A stretch of DNA of 64,000 nt. Source: Dipylidium caninum. Taxonomy: Eukaryota; Platyhelminthes; Cestoda; Cyclophyllidea; Dipylidiidae. The stretch spans positions 4,588,001 through 4,652,000 of the forward strand of contig QEYB01001046.1 in the NCBI GenBank assembly GCA_017562135.1, read 5' to 3'. Under the pieces are notes generated by a model that saw nothing but the letters and a program-made list of their open reading frames with translations, was not told where the DNA came from and made no database searches. Numbering within the stretch: position 1 is the first letter of the stretch; the number at the start of each line of letters is the position of its first letter. This document shows, piece after piece, positions 63,822-64,000 of the stretch. A program made the position numbers and the translations under genes.

Positions 63822-64000
63822 GTCAGTGCATAACGTGCGTTTCTCAATTGTTTAAAGGAGCTAATGAACACATACAAAGTGGAAGTGGAATCCGCTGGGG
63901 AAGGGCTGGGGGCTGCAGAGTTCGAGGGGAGGGGACACGCAGTGGCACCGCGTCTTTAACAGTGGAAAGTGTCCGGCCGGCAAGTCTAAGAGTCTGCTGT

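Overview
This window is nuclear DNA of a metazoan with short exons and canonical GT-AG introns. The gene content (SBF/MTMR5-type pseudophosphatase, RASSF, C2H2 factor, uS15 ribosomal protein), very small introns beside multi-kilobase ones, and the divergence of all proteins suggest a flatworm, most likely a tapeworm. That placement is inference; the genus cannot be read from the sequence. No bacterial, viral, CRISPR or toxin features were seen. Layout: (1) 1-1.7 kb, unassigned left edge. (2) 1,682-2,446 (+), an intronless ORF that reads as proteasome assembly chaperone 1 (PSMG1/PAC1). (3) 2,912-29,152 (-), one large gene reconstructed here as 33 coding exons. It encodes an SBF1/SBF2 (MTMR5/MTMR13) orthologue of about 2,683 residues: DENN, SBF2-type region, GRAM, dead myotubularin phosphatase, an atypical C1 finger, and a C-terminal PH domain. 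It converges on PSMG1. One intron holds a decayed mariner transposase. (4) 29,153-29,737, a 585-bp interval shared by two divergent genes. (5) 29,738-30,224 (+), ribosomal protein S13 (uS15), with a 32-bp intron. (6) 30.2-37.1 kb, T-rich DNA without a gene, holding a decayed LTR-retrotransposon reverse transcriptase. (7) 37,144-48,450 (+), a RASSF-family Ras-association/SARAH protein in six coding exons with a very long Ser/Pro-rich N-terminus. (8) 48.5-60.9 kb, GC-rich, gene-poor DNA rich in simple repeats. (9) 60,924-62,318 (+), a single-exon three-finger C2H2 factor with two repressor-type motifs. (10) 62.3-64 kb, a tail with one possible unassigned exon. The genes do not form an operon or pathway. 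The SBF protein would act on Rab GTPases and phosphoinositide phosphatases at endosomes, RASSF in Ras/Hippo signalling, PSMG1 in proteasome assembly and uS15 in the small ribosomal subunit; the zinc-finger protein is a likely transcriptional repressor. Two sequence-level points stand out. Four single-base frame breaks lie in otherwise intact conserved genes (three insertions in SBF, one deletion in RPS13) and look like residual assembly errors. The plus strand switches from A-rich to T-rich at the divergent promoter near 29 kb, and the DNA becomes much more GC-rich to the right of about 40 kb.
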